Positions 5,434 to 8,130 of a DNA stretch of 8,130 bases are shown piece by piece. Source of the stretch: Pseudomonadota bacterium (lineage in GTDB: Bacteria; Desulfobacterota; DSM-4660; Desulfatiglandales; B25-G16); the NCBI GenBank assembly GCA_015223015.1, contig JADFWK010000052.1, positions 1 to 8,130 of the forward strand, given 5' to 3'. Every line of letters starts with the position of its first letter. Positions within the stretch are counted from its first letter, which is position 1. Below the pieces are notes generated by a model that saw only the letters and a program-made list of their open reading frames with translations, searched no databases and had not been told where the DNA came from. The translations under genes were made by a program, and so were the position numbers.

Positions 5434-7323
5434 TTGAACGCATTTTCAAAAAACTTAACCCTTTGGCTGGTCATCAGCCTGATGTTGATCTTACTCTTCC
5501 AGATCTTCAAAAAGGAGACTACCCAGACGGGACAGTTAAGTTATAGCGAATTTCTGAATATGGTAGAACGAGGAGAGGTTGTTCGAATAACTATTCAGGG
5601 CGACAAAATTTCTGGTTCCACAAATCAAGGCCGACCTTTTAGAACCTTTGCACCCAAGGATCTTGAACTCATAAAGATCTTACGCGATAAGGAGATAGAA
5701 ATAACTGCCAAACCAGGTGAAGCGTCACCGTGGTACATGACAGTCCTCGTATCCTGGTTCCCTATGATTCTTTTGATAGGGGTGTGGATCTTTTTTATGC
5801 GTCAGATGCAGGCAGGAGGCGGCAAGGCACTTTCATTTGGTAAAAGCCGCGCCCGACTCGTTAGTGATGATGGAAATAAGGTGACCTTTGAGGATGTGGC
5901 CGGCATCGATGAAGCCAAAGAAGAGCTTCAAGAAATCATAGAATTTCTCAGAGACCCAAAGAAATTCACCCGCCTCGGAGGGAGAATCCCCAAGGGTGTA
6001 CTTCTGGTAGGTGCTCCTGGAACGGGTAAAACTCTCTTGGCCAGGGCTATCGCAGGAGAGGCAGCGGTTCCCTTCCTTAGCATTAGCGGCTCTGATTTTG
6101 TGGAAATGTTCGTTGGTGTTGGCGCCTCAAGGGTGAGAGATCTCTTTGCCCAGGGAAAGAAGAACGCCCCTTGTATTATCTTTTTAGACGAGATCGATGC
6201 TGTTGGCCGACACAGGGGAGCTGGATTAGGAGGGGGTCACGATGAACGAGAACAGACGTTGAATCAGCTCTTGGTGGAAATGGATGGATTCGAATCCAAT
6301 GAAGGGGTCATTCTTATTTCAGCCACCAACCGGCCGGATGTGCTGGACCCAGCATTATTGCGACCGGGGAGGTTTGACCGGCAGGTGGTTGTCCCGTTTC
6401 CCGATGTGAAGGGACGGGAGGCTATACTCAGAGTCCACACCCAAAAAACCAGGATGGCGGACGATATTGATCTTTCTGTAATTGCCAGGGGGACACCTGG
6501 CTTTACCGGAGCAGACATCGAGAATATGACCAATGAGGCAGCCTTGCTTGCAGCCAGGAGAAATAAAGACAAAATTGATATGTCAGACCTGGAAGATGCA
6601 AAAGATAAGGTTCTCATGGGTACCGAAAGAAAGAGCATGATCATAAGCGATGAAGAGAAGAAAACTACTGCATTTCATGAAGCAGGGCACACTTTGGTAG
6701 CCAAACTTTTTCCCAATGCCGATCCGATACATAAGGTGACCATTATTCCTAGAGGCAGGTCCCTCGGATTGACACAGCAGCTCCCTTTGGATGATAAGCA
6801 CACCTATACCAAGGATTACCTCATCACTAACATTTGCGTGCTAATGGGAGGAAGGATATCTGAGGAAATTGCCTTACATACTCAGACGACTGGTGCAAGC
6901 AATGACATAGAGAGGGCCACGGAAATAGCAAGAAAGATGGTCTGCGAGTACGGTATGAGTGAGAAACTTGGCCCGTTGAGTTTCGGCAAAAAAGAGGAAG
7001 AGATATTCCTGGGACGTGAGATTGCCCAACATAGAGATTATAGTGAAGAGACAGCCCGAAAGATCGATCAGGAGGTCAATAGTCTTATAACCGAGAACTA
7101 CCAAAAGACCCATAAGATGATCAGTGATAATGTTGATACCCTTAACAAACTCGCTAAAGCCCTCTTGGAAAGAGAGACCTTAAACGGGCGTGAGATAGAA
7201 GAAATAATGGGCAATAAGAGAAAAAAGAGACAATCAAGAAAGCCAACTGCGAAAAAGAAAAGTGACTCGCCAGGTAGAAAAACCCAAAATCCTAAACTGG
7301 TTAGGACATCATCTCGATCTTGA
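5434..7323 (+). CDS. ftsH: ATP-dependent zinc metalloprotease FtsH
   Basis: FtsH is a hexameric inner-membrane AAA+ protease that extracts and degrades misassembled membrane proteins and selected cytoplasmic regulators. The protein has 629 residues. A first membrane segment (about 8-25), an external domain (about 26-100) and a second membrane segment (about 101-122) precede the AAA module. This module has Walker A GAPGTGKT at 193-200, the pore loop FVG at 226-228, Walker B IIFLDE at 248-253 and arginine fingers in RPGRFDR at 310-316. The protease domain has HEAGH at 415-419 and the third zinc ligand Asp491. All catalytic residues are present. The start is TTG with AGGAG 8 bases upstream. The gene follows tilS after 83 bases with no terminator visible, and its last 62 bases overlap folP. 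The C-terminal tail from residue 595 is very basic: 15 Lys or Arg in 35 residues. Confidence 0.98.
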   Translation: MNAFSKNLTLWLVISLMLILLFQIFKKETTQTGQLSYSEFLNMVERGEVVRITIQGDKISGSTNQGRPFRTFAPKDLELIKILRDKEIEITAKPGEASPWYMTVLVSWFPMILLIGVWIFFMRQMQAGGGKALSFGKSRARLVSDDGNKVTFEDVAGIDEAKEELQEIIEFLRDPKKFTRLGGRIPKGVLLVGAPGTGKTLLARAIAGEAAVPFLSISGSDFVEMFVGVGASRVRDLFAQGKKNAPCIIFLDEIDAVGRHRGAGLGGGHDEREQTLNQLLVEMDGFESNEGVILISATNRPDVLDPALLRPGRFDRQVVVPFPDVKGREAILRVHTQKTRMADDIDLSVIARGTPGFTGADIENMTNEAALLAARRNKDKIDMSDLEDAKDKVLMGTERKSMIISDEEKKTTAFHEAGHTLVAKLFPNADPIHKVTIIPRGRSLGLTQQLPLDDKHTYTKDYLITNICVLMGGRISEEIALHTQTTGASNDIERATEIARKMVCEYGMSEKLGPLSFGKKEEEIFLGREIAQHRDYSEETARKIDQEVNSLITENYQKTHKMISDNVDTLNKLAKALLERETLNGREIEEIMGNKRKKRQSRKPTAKKKSDSPGRKTQNPKLVRTSSRS

Positions 7324-8130
7324 CTCAAAAACCTCTATCATGGGCATACTGAATGTTACGCCTGACTCTTTTTTTGATGGAGGTATCCATTTCCGCTTAA
7401 ATGACGCTGTAAAGAGTGGTTTAAGCATGGCCGTGGAGGGTGCTGATATCATTGATGTCGGGGGTGAATCAACAAGACCTTCTTCTGATCCCCTCCCCCT
7501 CGATCAAGAGCTCGGGAGGGTAATACCTGTCATCAAGGCCCTCAGCCGTGAAGTCGAAGTGCCCATAAGCATAGACACCTATAAAAGCGAGGTAGCGAGA
7601 GAGGCCCTCGAGGCAGGCGCTACCATGGTGAACGATGTAAGTGCTCTGAGGTTTGATCCTGCTATGGGTCCTCTTGTTGCAGAGGCAGGTGTGCCCATTG
7701 TGTTGATGCACATGAAGGGAACGCCTAAGGATATGCAGATAAAGCCAACCTATAAGGATCTTCTTGGAGAGATAGCAGGATTCTTGAGCAGAGCTATAGA
7801 GCAGGCGTCTGGGATTGGCATCAAGAGAGAGCTCATCATCATTGATCCAGGTATTGGTTTTGGCAAATCTTTTGATGATAATCTCAAGATAATAAAAGAA
7901 TTTCATACGTTCTCTTCTCTTGGACAACCAGTTCTGGTGGGTACCTCAAATAAGGCCTTTGTAGGCCACGTTCTTGGTCTTCCAGCGGAATCTCGGGAAA
8001 CTGGTACTATGGCCACTATTGCTGCTGCTGTGATGAATGGAGCAGATATCGTAAGGGTCCACAATGTCAAGGCTGCTAGGGAAACAGTAACCATTATTGA
8101 TGCTATAAAATCTGGGAGTTCTAAGCCGAA
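7262..8130 (+). CDS. folP: Dihydropteroate synthase FolP, partial (last residues beyond right edge)
   Basis: FolP condenses 6-hydroxymethyl-7,8-dihydropterin diphosphate with p-aminobenzoate to form dihydropteroate. It is a cytoplasmic TIM-barrel enzyme of folate synthesis and the target of sulfonamides. About 289 codons are present, near the full family length, so only a few residues are missing. Motifs are [11 protein letters not shown] from Asn31, DVGGESTRP from Asp65, SIDTYK with Asp105, ND at 124-125, DPGIGFGK with Asp195, TSNK ending at Lys231 and RVHN with Arg265 and His267. The usual SRK triad reads SNK, and RVHD reads RVHN. The start is inferred: the frame is open from 7208, and GTG 7262 gives a normal 26-residue lead to the [10 protein letters not shown] core. 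ATG 7340 would cut into the first strand. The GTG lies inside ftsH, with no strong Shine-Dalgarno, so translation is probably coupled to ftsH. Confidence 0.95.
   Translation, partial: MTRQVEKPKILNWLGHHLDLDSKTSIMGILNVTPDSFFDGGIHFRLNDAVKSGLSMAVEGADIIDVGGESTRPSSDPLPLDQELGRVIPVIKALSREVEVPISIDTYKSEVAREALEAGATMVNDVSALRFDPAMGPLVAEAGVPIVLMHMKGTPKDMQIKPTYKDLLGEIAGFLSRAIEQASGIGIKRELIIIDPGIGFGKSFDDNLKIIKEFHTFSSLGQPVLVGTSNKAFVGHVLGLPAESRETGTMATIAAAVMNGADIVRVHNVKAARETVTIIDAIKSGSSKP

Noticed and set aside
5343..5546. 67-codon frame spanning the tilS-ftsH junction
   Set aside because: It overlaps the start of ftsH in another frame, while ftsH has a clear ribosome-binding site and complete domains.
7469..7927. 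152-codon minus-strand frame
   Set aside because: It is antisense to the conserved core of folP and shows no motif.

Overview
The window looks like a piece of chromosome from a Gram-negative, moderate-GC bacterium, probably of the former Deltaproteobacteria (Desulfobacterota). Two things suggest this: the gene order tilS-ftsH-folP, and a LivG-type ABC ATPase in tight operon with a long-chain-type acyl-CoA ligase. I infer this from gene content and protein style only, and the family or genus cannot be read from the sequence.

Layout. The left half is on the minus strand. From right to left it holds a Dgt-family HD-domain dNTP triphosphohydrolase (2519-3703), a 475-base spacer with a strong rho-independent terminator (2193-2229), livG (1222-2043), and the N-terminal two thirds of an AMP-forming acyl-CoA ligase (1220 to the left edge). 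The last two genes are one base apart, and the ligase Shine-Dalgarno lies inside the last codons of livG. The right half is on the plus strand: tilS (3962-5350), ftsH (5434-7323) and folP (7262 to the right edge, almost complete). A 258-base divergent promoter region (3704-3961) separates the two halves. It holds a convincing sigma-70 promoter for dgt, weaker candidates for tilS, and a tandem 11-bp repeat.

How the genes work together. The livG-ligase pair suggests that an ABC importer takes up a small carboxylic or fatty acid, which is then activated to its CoA thioester. The permease and binding-protein genes would lie to the left, outside the window. The right-hand genes are housekeeping: tRNA-Ile lysidine synthesis, membrane protein quality control and folate synthesis. 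In many bacteria this block continues into cdaA and glmM. TilS and FtsH appear to start at TTG, and FolP at GTG inside ftsH.

Novelty. I see no clearly new system. The items most worth a second look are the transporter-ligase coupling, the basic FtsH tail that overlaps folP, the substituted motif residues in the ligase, LivG and FolP, and the structured but unexplained spacer between dgt and livG. There are no tRNA or rRNA genes, CRISPR arrays or insertion sequences that I can recognise.
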